Numbered from the stretch's first letter, positions 1-11,540 are shown. The stretch is 64,000 bases of DNA from Basidiobolus meristosporus CBS 931.73 (GCA_002104905.1 MCFE01000061.1:62001-126000), one strand, 5' to 3'. The notes: generated by a model not told the origin, from the letters alone. Program-made: numbers and translations.

Positions 1-507
1 GCACTGCATTGTGCTTCAAAGACTGTATGGTATTCATGTGCTGTTACATTAGAAAATGGCTCAATTCTTAGTTGTGACATTGAGCAACTTGGGTTCCTTC
101 TGTGAGGCAAAAATACTGCTTTCTCTACCTGGCATATTGATTGCTCTACATGTATTATCCACTCATCCTGTTTCTGGGCTATTGCCTGATTTTTCTGGGC
201 TATCCATCAACCCAATCAGCCACTGCACCTAATATTGCCTCATTAGAGCCTTGGTATGAGCTAACAATATACTTGCTAATATGGGTGGTGGTGATGTTAC
301 GGTGACCACTTACTGGCCTTCAACCAAGGGTACTGCGTTTGCTACATTCTCATCTGCCTGAGCATAATGGTCAGCTTGTAACTCTGCAGAGGTTCTCAAT
401 TGCCTACTTGACTCAGAGCCTGAGGAGTCCACATTATTACCTTCCATGGGCACACTGTTAACTGGGCCTTTTTTGGATATAGCCCTGCTTGTTGCAATGA
501 ATGTCAA
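1..507 (-). pseudogene. Divergent accessory ORF of Plavaka copy A, unknown function
   Basis: A 65-residue open stretch (507 to 310) is Ser/Glu/Ala-rich and low in complexity. It is clearly the same sequence as the plus-strand ORF at 11541-11942 in copy B, sharing stretches such as ATSR, KKGP and SSRQL. The similarity continues to position 1 but with stops. It lies head-to-head with the transposase, about 310 bp apart. I recognise no domain. In both copies the reading frame is broken, so it is called a remnant. It may be an accessory gene of the transposon or the 5' part of a longer second gene whose 3' end lies outside the window. Confidence 0.45.
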
Positions 508-819
508 AGCAAGCTATTGTCCAACTTTTCTTCTGTTGTTGTCAGTGGTGGAGTTTGGTTGGAAACTAGACAACTTTGCTTTATTTTTTGGAGGTATATA
601 TGTGCAAGTGAGTCAAACCAAATGGGAAATAGTGTTACATATACATGTGTAGGTGGTACCACAACTTTATTTATAATGCGTACTATGGCAGGTTACTGTT
701 AAATCTTACATTCATGTAGGTGCAACGTCTCGAATACAAAACTGTCTTGAATTCACAAGAGTAGTGGCCAAAAAGGGATATAATAGTGTTGTATTGTTGA
801 AGATCAAATTGTTTGCCCC

Positions 820-3752
820 ATGGATAAGACTACTTTGACTCAACACCATAAGAGAAGAGAAAAAAGACCATTTGCTAATGTAGGAAGCCTCTCAGCCATG
901 AAGCACATGGAGAGCATAGGAAGTATTACAAGGATCATGGCCAGTGTTTTGCCACACAGGTATATTTGACCATTCATGGGTCACTACTGTACCAACATTA
1001 TCTTGACATCCAGTTGATACTTCTATGTCAGCACCTGGCTGTCTTTGTAGCCTTGTGCAAGCTGAGTCAGGTGAGTTTGTGACGCCTTTAGGCTCACTTT
1101 AGCCCTCTAAATATAGCATGCAGAGTGATAGCTATGACAAAGAAGATTCATTGATGGATTGTGAGCCAATCTTCCCTAACAACAGTAACATATATGAGCC
1201 TGGTCTAATCCCAATATGCAATGAGATAACACCTGCTGAAACAAATGCCAAGGATTCTTTATGTAGCCAACTGAGCCCAGTATTCATCAACTGGTAATTG
1301 ATGTAATGTTGTAGCTAGAGAAGTGGCGCATTTTCACTAGTATCAGTAATGGGGGCTTTGAGGATTTAGTACTACTTCTTGCCAAAATTATTTGGGGATG
1401 CAACTCACCATGTATCCTAAAAAAACAAATTGAGAAAAGGCCAGCAAAACCCCATCATAGTATCAGCAGAATTCCAAGTTCCTCAAAACTGGCAACTCTC
1501 ATTATCTCTGTTCTGACCTAATGGGGAGGCAAGCAAACAGGTTCTCCAGGAGGAGACTGGCCAAATTAGCATCCATGCCAAATTTAGTAATTAGTTGCCC
1601 ATTACTTCCACCAAAAATTGCATTTGAAATTTTGAACCCAAGACACCAGCTGAATACCAGCAAAATACCATCAGAATACCAGCAGGATACCAGCTAAAAA
1701 TCAGTTGAATTCCAAGATGGAGATTTTTCATTAGGGTACACGGTAAAAACAAACAACTTTCATGTGGCTGGCAACAAATGATCCAGAGATGTCCTGATTC
1801 CAGCATGTGTGAACAGTTGCATTGCATTCACATCCAATTATGCTACCATTGCAACAAGTCCAAATTGTAAGGAATCCACTGCCATTGAGGGAAAACATTG
1901 CTCACACTCCAGATATGTTCCAGATATACCCCATCTAGAGAAGCTCATGCAGTCCAAAAAATGCTGCAAGGCTATATAGTACCACACTCAGTATCAGTCA
2001 AGCGCAAACATATCACATAAATTTGATGGTAAGCACTACAAACAGCTAAGAAGCAAGGGCTACTTTGAAGGTATGTATGACCATGCCTTCACCTTAGCAC
2101 TAGATGGATTCTCATTGAACAAGTACACTCCCAGCAAATTCTGCTGGCCACTGATTTGCATCTATCTAAATTTGCTACCCATCTTATGGCTTGATGGCAG
2201 TCTCACTTGTATCTGGGCCTAAATCACTGTCCAATCTGGATAGCTTCCTATATCTATTGCTGGATGAGTTTTGTATGCTTTTCAGCAGAGTAACAGTAAA
2301 TGGCAATCATGTAAATGCGCATATTATTATCTGCATTAAAGATATCCCAGCCATCCGCAAGATAGCAGGTTTTTCCAGGCACAATGGACAATATTGCTGT
2401 CAAATTGGTGAGATCCAAGGGATTTACTCCATAACTCACACACATTGTTATTACAAAAACACCAGCACTAAGAACATTATCCTCCCACAGAGAGAATATA
2501 TAGAAGTCAAGATGCAGTTGCAGCAAAGTTGGCAAGCTTAAAGCTATTGGCTGGTGTGTGGAATCAATTGGAAACCAGAGAAACATAAGATAGAGGGTAT
2601 CTGTTGGAGCAAAAGCTTTCCACTGGGAGCAATGCATTTGCGCTTAACAATATCCCTATACTGATGACCAAGTTGTACATGGGGCATTTCATGCTATATG
2701 AGCCTTGTGAGATACTGGAGAAATTTGGAAGAATTGGCAAGATATTACAGAGTATCTGCTACCCTAAATACTTCTGACAAGCTCCAACCAATATTCCTAT
2801 GCATATGCAACAATACAAATGCAAAGACTGAATGGATTGGTTATGTATTTATTCAATTGGCATTCTGAAGCCATTCCTACCAAGAGTACATTGGAAGCAT
2901 TGGGAGTCATGTGTGGACATTGTAGGAATATTTATCCAGAAACAGATCACCAATGCCAACTTGACACATCTACAGCTGTTGTGCAATAGGTTTGTGACAG
3001 GATGTGAGCTGCTATACTGCAAACATAAAGCTGAATGCATAGATCTCTGCCACACCTGTATCCATTTTCCACTCCATCTTGCATGGTGTGTGGAGAATAT
3101 TGGGCCTTGCTTCTACTTTTGGGAGTCTCCTATGGAGCCAATGTGTGGGGAGATAGGAAGACAAGTCAAGTTGCAGGTACTACCATATCCCAAACTCATC
3201 AAGAAAACTACCTTCAAGTCCATCAAGGATGTGATGAGTTGGCCCATGAAGAACAGCCATGAAAGGTTGTAAAATACTGAGGACAAATGTGCACATGGAG
3301 ACACATATGTTTATGGCATTAAGAAGCCAAGCAGCCTCAATGTGAGGGTAACTAGTCAAGTAATGCAAAGTTGGGCTAGATGCAACAAGCAACTAATTTT
3401 TATCAGGAAAACTCTACCAACGTATGCTGGATTACACTTGGTCACAAGCCAACTTGTACACCATTCAATATGGAATTCACACAAATGAAAGCCAGAGCAC
3501 ACCTATGAGGGGACTAGAATCCTGCAGGGAGGAGCAATATACTGGCCAAATACCATGAAGGTCTTTGCAGATATTCAGGAGGTATTCATGGCAGAAGTGG
3601 CAACAACCAAGCATATATTTGCAAGATATATATGTTACCAGCAGTACAAGGTATATGGCAGCTTTGCAAGTATAATACTAAAAAGTTGTAAGGTTGAGCT
3701 GATAGAAGTATGTCAATTGTGGCAGGTGTGCATGGTTGTGGAGGTTAGTTAG
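820..3752 (+). pseudogene. Plavaka/Tnp2-type transposase, copy A, broken
   Basis: It starts at ATG 820 with a HHKRREKRP stretch. Copy B has a Cys-rich finger next to this (CGNC), and it is decayed here. Recognisable pieces are 2191-2541 (the SGPKSLSNLDSFLYLLLDE block and the KDIPAIRKIAGFSRHNG block, both conserved in fungal Plavaka transposases), 2832-3272 (LLCNRF to SPMEPMCGE, the C-terminal part) and 3555-3752. Several frameshifts and stops separate them. Relative to copy E there is an extra stretch of about 330 bp at roughly 1420-1750 containing an 11-bp tandem repeat. No functional protein can be made. Transposase identity comes from these motifs; the family assignment is my recognition and was not searched. 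Confidence 0.72.
1647..1701. repeat. 11-bp tandem repeat, five units
   Basis: Five head-to-tail units close to CAGCWGAATAC run 1647-1657, 1658-1668, 1669-1679, 1680-1690 and 1691-1701. They lie in the stretch of copy A that has no counterpart in copy E, so this looks like a private expansion or part of a small insertion. Confidence 0.7.
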
Positions 3753-4258
3753 CAGGAGGCTATAGTTCTTGATTCAAACTATATGTAAAATACCCAAGGT
3801 AGTAGTGGGTAAACAAATAAAGAGGGGTGATTCTACGGTGGAATATATGAATTACACAAGGGGAGGTAGAAAAGGAAATACCATTGGGTAAATTGGTACA
3901 ATAGCATTATACAGACCTAGCATTAGGCTGCCATACATCCAATATAATGCCATTAGAGTCTTGCTGTGAGGCCATTGTAATATAGTCAAGTTTCTTGCTA
4001 TATCAGACAATTGGATGTCCTGTCCAGTTGGATTCATTCAAAATAGTTGTAGAGTGCAATAAGACCACAATAATACCATGCAATCATTGTCACCGCACCA
4101 ATCAAATCTTGTCAAGTTTTATCACTTTATTTGGTGGCAAAATTAGCAAAACACCATTGTGGTCCGATCACAAGATTGTTGAGAGGGTCACTAATTCCAA
4201 GCCACTGGTATAATGATGGTCTATAAGCAGGATCCTGACCAATAATCTGGATTGGATC

Positions 4259-4289
4259 CACCTACGGGACCAAATTATTTTTCATAGGG
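4259..4289 (+). repeat. Conserved right terminus of the Plavaka family (copy A)
   Basis: About 31 bp, ending TTCATAGGG, shared almost exactly with 38898-38928 (copy E) and, in reverse orientation, 32757-32787 (copy D). Immediately outside it each copy joins unrelated sequence, which defines it as the element end. Confidence 0.75.
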
Positions 4290-4538
4290 ATGCTTACAGT
4301 GTACTCTTGGTAGCAATGGCTTCAGAAGGCCACTGAAATAAATGCATTTTCAGCTCATCCTGTCCTTGCACTTGTATTGTTGCATATGCAAATGAATGTT
4401 GGCTGGAGCCTTGTGAGAAGTACTTAGGGTAGTGGATACTCTATAATATCCAGCAAATTCTTTCAAGTTTCTCCAGTATCCCACAGGGATCATATAGCTT
4501 GAAATGCCCCATGTACAACTTGGTCATCAGTATAGGGA

Positions 4539-4906
4539 TGTTACAAGTCTTGGTATAAGAGTTGTAGAGGAATAGGGAGTTTAGCTAGTATTGTATTCAC
4601 TAAAACTTGAACTGATTTTTATTGAGGTTCCAGCAGCTCCTTATATACATTTTGCCAGATCAATTGCTGACTAATTGTATTTACTAATGTAGGTTGTAGC
4701 TGATGACTCATTTGATTGCATCATCATTACCCAATAAGATCCTACTTAATATATCTATTTCTGTCTGATAAGGATCTGCTGATTCATTTGCTGACTAATG
4801 CTACTGATTTCATAGATAATACTGATATACTGATGACCTAAGCATATACTAATTGATTTAACTAAAAACTGATCTAACTTAAACATTCAAGCGGCAGATC
4901 ATAACA
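4539..4906 (-). repeat. 3' LTR of gypsy-1
   Basis: A 368-bp LTR that is a direct repeat of 9109-9476 and ends in the inverted TGTTA/TAACA. The adjoining target duplication is GGGA at 4535-4538. Confidence 0.92.
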
Positions 4907-4918
4907 TTCTCCCCTACT
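4907..4918 (-). other. Polypurine tract of gypsy-1
   Basis: On the minus strand AGTAGGGGAGAA directly precedes the 3' LTR start TGTTATG. This is the expected plus-strand primer position. Confidence 0.7.
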
Positions 4919-5945
4919 AAAGTTGAGAGGGTTCTCCTGAATCTCTTTTCTTGTGATACCAATATCTTGATGGTTCAGTATTATCAGCAAGTCTTGCAAG
5001 CTTGAGTCTGTCCCTATGCACTAAGTCTTCCCGGAAATTGCCTTGCTTGTCCACCAGTTGGTAAGTTGCAAATGGACATTCTCTGATGATCTTGAAGGGT
5101 CCTGTCCATTGTGGCTCAAACTTCTTCCGAGTGTTGTTTCTTAGCAACACAAAGTTCACAACTGTCAATGCTTCTGGTGCTATAGTCTTATCAAATCTCT
5201 GCTTCATCTTTTCTGCACTTTGAGATACTTTGGTCTGTGCCTCTTGATGTCTTTGTTCCAGTTGCTGGTGTCTACTTGGCTGACTGAGTTCATCTTCTAA
5301 GGTGTCTATAAGCTTTGGTTGTGTGAGATCTCCTGGAATCCTTGGTTCACATTGATACACTAAGTAAAATGGTGATTGCTGGGTGGTGTTGTGTACTCTG
5401 ACTCTGCATGCAAAGAGTGCTTGGTCTGTATACTCATCCCATCTACTGACAACTCCATTTGCATACTTGGTGAGCATTTTTCCAAATTATCCATTAAACC
5501 GCTCAGTGACTCCATTAGTTCTGGGTTGATATGCTGAGGTTTTCAAGTGTCTGATCTGCTGCATTTCCAGGTAAGCCTCTAATGTCTTTGCCATAAAGTT
5601 TGCTCCTCTATCAGATAAGATCTCCACAGGGCATCCAAACTTCATCAGGATCTCATGGTAAATGAAACTTGCAACTTCTTGTTCACTGGCTATTGGTACT
5701 GCTTTAGCAACTGGCCATTTAGTGGCATGGTCAATTTCTACTAGGATCCAATGGTTGCATTTCCTGGTAGTTGGCAGTCTTCCAATAAAGTCAATTCCCC
5801 ATCTCTCAAATGGTCTTACAGGCTCCAAAGGGAAGAGTTTGGCAATTCTTTGTGGCTGGCCTTGATTGATTTGGCAGTTTGGGCATGTTTTCACTAGCTT
5901 CTCAATATCTTGTTTCATTCTGGGCCACCATGCTCTGGCTTTCAC
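4917..5945 (-). pseudogene. Integrase of gypsy-1, one in-frame stop
   Basis: The integrase continues from the polyprotein as two open stretches, 5945-5487 and 5477-4917, separated by a TAA after RFNG. Visible features are the zinc-binding end (CPNCQINQ; its His part lies upstream), the catalytic core with Asp in GIDFIGRLP, Asp in ILSDRGANF and Glu in NGVTERFNG, and a GPF-type C-terminal module (WTGPFKII). No chromodomain is seen. A frameshift around 5950 separates it from the reverse transcriptase frame. Integration activity is therefore lost unless the stop is read through. Confidence 0.85.
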
Positions 5946-5957
5946 AAGGCTATAGGT

Positions 5958-7706
5958 TCATTCAATCCCAAGATGTCCATTTCCATTGTGTAGCTTATGT
6001 ATTAAATCTAAGCAAGAAACATAAATGCAATAGGCAATAGGGCTTCCATCAACAATTTGGTAGAGTGTTTCATCCTGTACTACAAATTTGCTGGCTTCAT
6101 CACGGATTATCTTCTTGATATCTTCATCCACCTTATTAGCAATGGCTTGGTCCTCCAAGTACTTTGGTAATAGGCTAGGCCAATCTGATTCATGCACCAA
6201 GTTGAGTTGTGCAACTTGATCTAATCTTGATAAGGCGTCAGCAACCATGTTGTTTCTTCCAGGGCAGTAGACAATCTCCAGGTCAAATTGCTGAATGTAT
6301 TCACTCCATCTTGTCATTCTTCTAGAGAGTACCTTCTGAGTATATATATACTTGAGGGAGGCATGATTAGTCTTCACAGTGCATTTGACTCCTTCAATAT
6401 AGCATCTCCATGTCTTCAAACAGTGTATTATAGCAAGCATCTCCTTCTCATGGACTGGATAGTTTTGTTCTGCTGAGTTCAGTCTCTTGGATTCAAAGGC
6501 AACAGGGTAGTCCTTTCCCTTGTGTTCTTGGCTCAGCACTTCACCAATTGTATAATCTGAAGCATCTGTGCACAGAGTGAACTCTTTTCTGAAGTCTGGT
6601 ATTCTTAAGCTTGGCAGCTTAGCAAGTTCATTCTTGAGCGTCTGGAAGGCAGTCTCACAAGCTATGTCCCACTTGTAGGTATTGTCTTTCTTGAGGATAT
6701 CAGTTAAAGGGGCTGCAATACTTGCAAAGGACTTGACAAATCTCCAATAATAGGAAACCATTCCAAGGAATGATCTGAGTTCTGATATGCTATGGGGCTG
6801 CTTCAAATTTTTGATTACTTTCACCTTCTTGGGGTCTACGGTTACTCCTGTGCCAGTCACTATGTGTCCCAGATATTCTACATGTTCCTTGAAGAATTCA
6901 CACTTGGGTAGCTTGCCATAAAGCTTGTTCTCTCTTAGCTTCTTCAAGACCTTTTCAATGTGCACCAAGTGATCCTCTTCTGTCTTGCTGTATATCAGTA
7001 TATCATCTAGGTAGATTATCACAAACTTGTCTAAGTACTCCTGGAAGACAGTCTGCATCAGGGTCATGAAAGTGGCAGGGGCATTGGTGAGGCCAAAACT
7101 CATGACCAAGTACTCGTAATGTCCATATCTGGCCCTGAATGCTGTCTTAGGGATGTCTTCTAGCTTCACCCTAATCTGGTTGTATCCTGACATGAGGTCA
7201 ATCTTGCTGAAAATAGTGGCTCCATTAAGTTGGTCCAAAAGCTCATCAATCCAAGGTAAGGGGTACTTATTCTTGACGGTAACTGAGTTCAGGGCTCTGT
7301 AGTCAATGCACATCCTAAGTGTTCCATCCTTCTTTTTCACAAAAAGCACTGGTGCACCCCAGGGTGACTTGCTGGGCCTGATGTATCCTTGCTCCAATAG
7401 CTGATCAATTTGTCTCTTCATTTCCTCCAATTCCAATGGACTCATTCTGTAAGGTGTCTTGCTTACTGGAGGGCTATCTCCTGTGTCAATGGCATGATCC
7501 ACGTCTCTGACTGGCGGTGGGCTTACAAGCTCATCTGGAAACACGTCCAAATATTTCTTCAGGAGAGTCTGGACCTGCTGGAGTGCTGGGGTAGCGGAAT
7601 CCTCCTGTAATACAGCCATGAGGAACATCTGGGTACCTTTTCTAAGTGCTCTACAGAGCTGGGTCTTGCTAAGTTCACTTGTCTCACACATACTGGAATT
7701 CACCAA
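5958..7706 (-). CDS. Reverse transcriptase and RNase H part of gypsy-1 polyprotein
   Basis: An open stretch of 582 residues. The reverse transcriptase shows [29 protein letters not shown] and the catalytic box [13 protein letters not shown], all intact. The RNase H domain follows ([32 protein letters not shown]) and then the start of the integrase zinc region ([11 protein letters not shown]). The real protein would be processed from a gag-pol polyprotein; the upstream protease is separated by a stop near 7755, so the apparent start is not a true initiation site. This is the best preserved coding part of the element. Confidence 0.85.
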   Translation of the reverse strand: MVNSSMCETSELSKTQLCRALRKGTQMFLMAVLQEDSATPALQQVQTLLKKYLDVFPDELVSPPPVRDVDHAIDTGDSPPVSKTPYRMSPLELEEMKRQIDQLLEQGYIRPSKSPWGAPVLFVKKKDGTLRMCIDYRALNSVTVKNKYPLPWIDELLDQLNGATIFSKIDLMSGYNQIRVKLEDIPKTAFRARYGHYEYLVMSFGLTNAPATFMTLMQTVFQEYLDKFVIIYLDDILIYSKTEEDHLVHIEKVLKKLRENKLYGKLPKCEFFKEHVEYLGHIVTGTGVTVDPKKVKVIKNLKQPHSISELRSFLGMVSYYWRFVKSFASIAAPLTDILKKDNTYKWDIACETAFQTLKNELAKLPSLRIPDFRKEFTLCTDASDYTIGEVLSQEHKGKDYPVAFESKRLNSAEQNYPVHEKEMLAIIHCLKTWRCYIEGVKCTVKTNHASLKYIYTQKVLSRRMTRWSEYIQQFDLEIVYCPGRNNMVADALSRLDQVAQLNLVHESDWPSLLPKYLEDQAIANKVDEDIKKIIRDEASKFVVQDETLYQIVDGSPIAYCIYVSCLDLIHKLHNGNGHLGIE

Positions 7707-7754
7707 GTTGAAATCCAGCCTGGCAGGTAATAGCTTGTAGGTCTTGTTGTCTTT

Positions 7755-8290
7755 TTAGATCTGAGTAGCATGGGTTCTCCAGTTGATTGACGGATTACGA
7801 CAAAATAGCCAGGTTTTTTGAAGTACAAGGTCAAACTTGCAGTTCCCAAATATATAAGCCTGTAGGTCTTCTTCATAGTCATTGATCTGGATTCTTACTG
7901 GCTGAGTAATACGGTTGATTATGTGAGAGTTCCCATCAGCTGTTGAAACTGAAGTTGATTTGGTAGGTTCTGAGTTGATCCCAGCTTTCAGAGCAAATTG
8001 CTCTGACATGTATTCATGCAATGCTCCTGAGTCAATCATGATCTTGGCAGGTACTCCATTGATTACTCCATTCAAGTACAATAACTTCCCTGAATTTGAG
8101 GTCATTTGGGACAAGTATTCTTCTGTCATATGGAAGGTGAGTTCCAAGTCTTCTTCAAGCTTGTCTTCCACATTACTGTGTTCATGGGACTCAATATGGT
8201 TGAATGTTCTTGTTGGCTGGTGTCCATTTCTTCTCTGAGGGCAATACTTTGCAATATGTCCTTGCTGGTGGCAATTGAAGCAAAGTCCTT
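7755..8290 (-). pseudogene. Zinc knuckle and aspartic protease region of gypsy-1
   Basis: Reading from 8290, a CX2CX4HX4C knuckle (CFNCHQQGHIAKYC) is followed by an acidic linker and then the retropepsin-like active site IDSGALHEYMSE within the open stretch 8171-7755. A stop ends the frame (HATQI then TAG) before the reverse transcriptase. The active-site Asp-Ser-Gly is present. Confidence 0.75.
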
Positions 8291-8477
8291 ACTTCTTACA
8301 TTCTTCTGAGGTAGGATTCTTCTGCATAGGGTCTATTTCCATTGGTACTGCTTCTGACTGTCTTCTTTCATAATGATTGTAACCTTTCTGATTAGTCACT
8401 GTAGGCTTCCCAACTCCAAACATAGCTGAGTCATAGTCAATGGCAATCTTGATGGCTTCTTCAATAGTCTGAGGTCT

Positions 8478-9050
8478 TCAGTAATTCACTTCCTTGCGAG
8501 TTCTTTCTTTCAACCCATCAATAAAGTATTCAACTTGATCCAAGGGGTCCATTCTTTCAATTTGTCCCAGTAGACATCTGTACTCATAGATGTATTCTTG
8601 CACCATTCCTTTCTGTCTGAGTGTCTTTAACTTCCTTCTTAGTAGTGTCTGTTGGTGTGGAGGTTCAAAAGCATCCTGAATTTCCAACACAAACTCATCC
8701 CAGGTAGAGATTGTGGAGCATCCCATCATAGTGGCTGACCTGATCTTGTTGTGGTACCTCTGTAAAGCTGCATCTGCCAGGTAAGAAGCTGCATAATGCA
8801 ACTTGCTTTCTGGAGCAATTCCTTTAGCTTTAAAAGCTTCTTCAATCTGAAGGAGCTAGATTCCCAGGTTTTCATTGACTCTGCCATGGTACCGGTTGAC
8901 CTTCACACTAAAGTTGCTCTTGACAGGGCTTTGCTGGCTCTGAGCCATGGTAGTCATTCCTTGTTGCAGTTGGCTGAGGATCTGGAGTAACTGTTGCTGT
9001 TGGGCCAGGATTTGCTGCATGGCATTCTTCCATTCTTGATTGTCCAACAT
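8478..9050 (-). pseudogene. Gag of gypsy-1, nonsense-mutated
   Basis: Starts at ATG 9050 (MLDNQEWKN), with a Gln-rich coiled stretch, then the retrotransposon gag domain (YLADAALQRYHN, TWDEFVLEIQDAF, EYIYEYRCLLGQIERM). Comparison with gypsy-2 shows a Trp codon changed to TAG at 8856-8858 and a Gln codon changed to TGA at 8478-8480. Gag forms the virus-like particle, so this copy could move only with help. Confidence 0.82.
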
Positions 9051-9097
9051 CTTGAGGGTGGTTGCTTCTTTCTTCAGGAGGGAGGTTTCTGGTTATT

Positions 9098-9107
9098 GCT
9101 GCTACCA
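9098..9107 (-). other. Primer binding site of gypsy-1
   Basis: Two bases inside the 5' LTR the minus strand reads TGGTAGCAGC. It would pair with a tRNA ending GCTGCTACCA, the kind of 3' end found in initiator tRNA-Met of many eukaryotes. The host tRNA itself is not in the window. Confidence 0.65.
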
Positions 9108-9108
9108 A

Positions 9109-9476
9109 TGTTACAAGTCTTGGTATAAGAGTTGTAGAGGAATAGGGAGTTTAGCTAGTATTGTATTCACTAAAACTTGAACTGATTTTTATTGAGGTTC
9201 CAGCAGCTCCTTATATACATTTTGCCAGATCAATTGCTGACTAATTGTATTTCCTAATGTAGGTTGTGGCTGATGACTCATTTGATTGCATCATCATCAC
9301 CCAATAAGATCCTGCTTAATATATCTATTTCTGTCTGATAAGGATCTGCTGATTCATTTGCTGACTAATACTACTGATTTCATAGATAATACTGGTATAC
9401 TGATAACCTAAACATATATTGATTGATTTGACTAAAAACTGTTCTATCTTGAACATTCAAGCGGCAGATCATAACA
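9109..9476 (-). repeat. 5' LTR of gypsy-1
   Basis: A 368-bp direct repeat of 4539-4906, followed by the GGGA target duplication at 9477-9480. Confidence 0.92.
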
Positions 9477-10214
9477 GGGATATTGTTGAAAGGCAAATGA
9501 ATTGCTCCCAGTGGAAAGCTTTTGCTCCAACTAAGACCCTCTATCTTAAGTTTCTCTGGTTTCTGATTGATGCCATGTTCTGGCCACTGGCTTATAGTTT
9601 GCCAACTTTGCTGCTATTGCCTGCTGACTTCTCTACATTCTCTCTGCAGGAAGATGATGTTCTTGATGTTGTTGTTTGGGTTATAATAACATGTGTGAAT
9701 TATGGAGTAAGTCCCCTGGATTTCACACTTTGATGTCTATACCATCCATTGTGCCCAGAAAAGCCAGCTTTAGTGCTGATGGCTGGGTATCAACAACGCA
9801 GATAATAATATGTGCTTTGGCATAATGGCCACCTACTGTTGTTGTGCTAGAAAGCATACAAAATCATCCAGCAAAGGATACAGGTAGCTCTCCAGGTTGG
9901 ACAGTGATTTAGGCCTAGATACCAGTGAGACTACCATCCAATTTTTGCCCCAATACTGCAACTTAGGCAGCTAATTCAGGTTAATGAGAATCAGTGGCCA
10001 GCAGGATTTGCTGGTAGAGCATTTGTTTAATGCAAATACATCTAATGCCAAGGCAAAACATGGTCATACATACCTTCAAAGCAGCCCTTACTTCTTAGCT
10101 GCTTGTATGTTTGCCATCAAGTATATTGGATATGTTTGTGCTTGATTGATACTGTGTGCAGTACTTCATAGCTTAACAATATTTGTTGGACTGCATGAAC
10201 TTATTTGTACATGG

Positions 10215-10583
10215 TGTTACAATTCTGGGTGTAAGAGTTGTAGAGGAATAGGGAGTTTAGCTAGTTTTGTATTCACTGAAACTTGAATGGATCTTTATCA
10301 AGATTCCAGCAGCTCCTTATATACATTTTGCCAGATCAATTCCTGACTAGTTGTATTTCCTAATGTAGGCTGTAGCTGATAACTCTTTTGATTGCATCAT
10401 CATCACCCATTAAGATTCTACCTGATATATCTGCTTCTGTCTGATAAGGATCTGCTGATTCATTTGCTGACTAATGCTACTAATTTGATAGATAATACTG
10501 ATATACTGACAACCTAAACATATAGCTAATTGATTTGACCAAAAACTGATCTAACTTAAACATTCAAGCGGCAGATCATAACA
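10215..10583 (-). repeat. Solo gypsy LTR in Plavaka copy B
   Basis: A 369-bp LTR of the gypsy-1 family, starting TGTTAC and ending CATAACA, flanked by ATGG at 10211-10214 and 10584-10587. No internal region adjoins it, so it arose by recombination between the LTRs of a full element. Confidence 0.9.
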
Positions 10584-11540
10584 ATGGCACTACTGGAGTA
10601 TATCCAGGGTATGAATAATGTCTTCCCCCAATGATGGTATATTCTTAACAAGTTAGACACCTTGCAATAGTGGCCAGTATCTGCACAGTCTCTGGGTCAT
10701 ATGTTGCCAGCCACATGATTGTTTTCTATTTATACCATGTATATGGAAGGATCCATCTTGGGATGATTTTGGCAAGAAGTATTAATAAATCCATAAAGCC
10801 CTCATTCCTGATATTGGTGGAAATGCACCACTTCTATAGCCACAACAACACATCATTCACCAGTAGATGATTTAGTGGGCTCACTTGACTCCATAAAGTA
10901 TTCTTGGTATTTTTTCCCACAGGTGTTGTCTTGTTGTATAATGCAATTTTGTCAGGCTCATGCAGAGTACTCTTGTTAGCAAAGATAGCCTCACAATCCA
11001 TAGATGAACCTGCTTTTTCAGAGCTATCACTATGCATGCAATGTTCAGAAGGTTGGGGTGAGCCCAAAGACATCACAAACTCACCTAACTCAGTTTGCGC
11101 AATATGACAAGTGCCGCTAGGAGCCATCATAGAAGTATCAAGCATCTGGCAACATATTGTTAGTACCATAGTGTCTGGTGAATAGTCAAATATGACTTGC
11201 ATGGCAGAACACTGGTTGTGATACTTGTAATACTTCCTATACTGTCTGCATGCTTCATGGCTGAGAGGCTTGCTACAATTGCCACATGGTCTTTTTTCTC
11301 TTCTCCTATGGTGTTGAATCAGATTAGTCTTGTCCATGGGGCAAGCAGTTCAACACTCAATAATGTAATGCTAACATATCACTTTTTTGTCAATACTCAT
11401 GTGAATTTAAGACAGTCATGTATTTGAGACATTGCACCTACATGAATGTAAGATTCAGTGATGACCTGCCATAGTAAGGCTTATAAATAAAGTTGGAGCA
11501 CCACATACACACATATATGTAACACCATTTACCCTTTGGC

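Larger units (their letters stand above)
1..4289 (+). mobile_element. Plavaka/CACTA-like DNA transposon, copy A (left end outside window)
   Basis: This is a decayed DNA transposon with two divergent genes: an unknown ORF on the minus strand (1-507) and a Tnp2/Plavaka-type transposase on the plus strand (820-3752). Its right terminus ends at 4289 in a sequence that, read inward, starts CCCTATGAAAAATAATTT. The same terminus recurs at 38928 and, inverted, at 32757, which is how I place the boundary. From 4290 the sequence continues as an oppositely oriented copy of the same family, so copy A appears inserted into copy B. The left end lies outside the window, so neither the terminal inverted repeat pair nor the target duplication can be checked. 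Confidence 0.75.
4539..9476 (-). mobile_element. Ty3/gypsy LTR retrotransposon, gypsy-1
   Basis: Full-length element on the minus strand with two LTRs of 368 bp (9109-9476 as 5' LTR and 4539-4906 as 3' LTR) that start TGTTA and end TAACA, flanked by a GGGA target duplication (4535-4538 and 9477-9480). Order is LTR, primer site, gag, protease, reverse transcriptase, RNase H, integrase, polypurine tract, LTR, which is the Ty3/gypsy order. The LTRs differ at roughly 15 positions by eye, so the insertion is not recent. Gag, the gag-pol junction and integrase contain stops, so the copy is not autonomous. It is inserted in Plavaka copy B. Confidence 0.92.
4290..11337 (-). pseudogene. Plavaka transposase of copy B, split by LTR insertions
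   Basis: The N-terminal exon-like part (11337 to 10834, 167 residues) begins MDKTNLIQHH and carries CGNCSKPLSH followed by a Cys at about residue 43, a Cys-rich finger-like start. The central and C-terminal parts continue on the minus strand at 10584-10833, 9477-10214 and 4290-4538, matching copies A, C and E. Reading frames are interrupted and two retroelement insertions lie inside, so the gene is dead. The ATG at 11337 is chosen because copy A has the same start at 820. Confidence 0.6.

Noticed and set aside
1647-1701. CRISPR-like array
   Set aside because: Units are 11 bp, contiguous and without spacers; it is a simple tandem repeat in a eukaryotic transposon.
1591-1827. Minus-strand frame with WYPAG and WYSAG repeats
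   Set aside because: The repeats are produced by the 11-bp tandem repeat; the frame has no counterpart in copy E.
7960-8309. Plus-strand open frames opposite gypsy-1 protease and gag
   Set aside because: Antisense shadows of the coding strand; no domain features.
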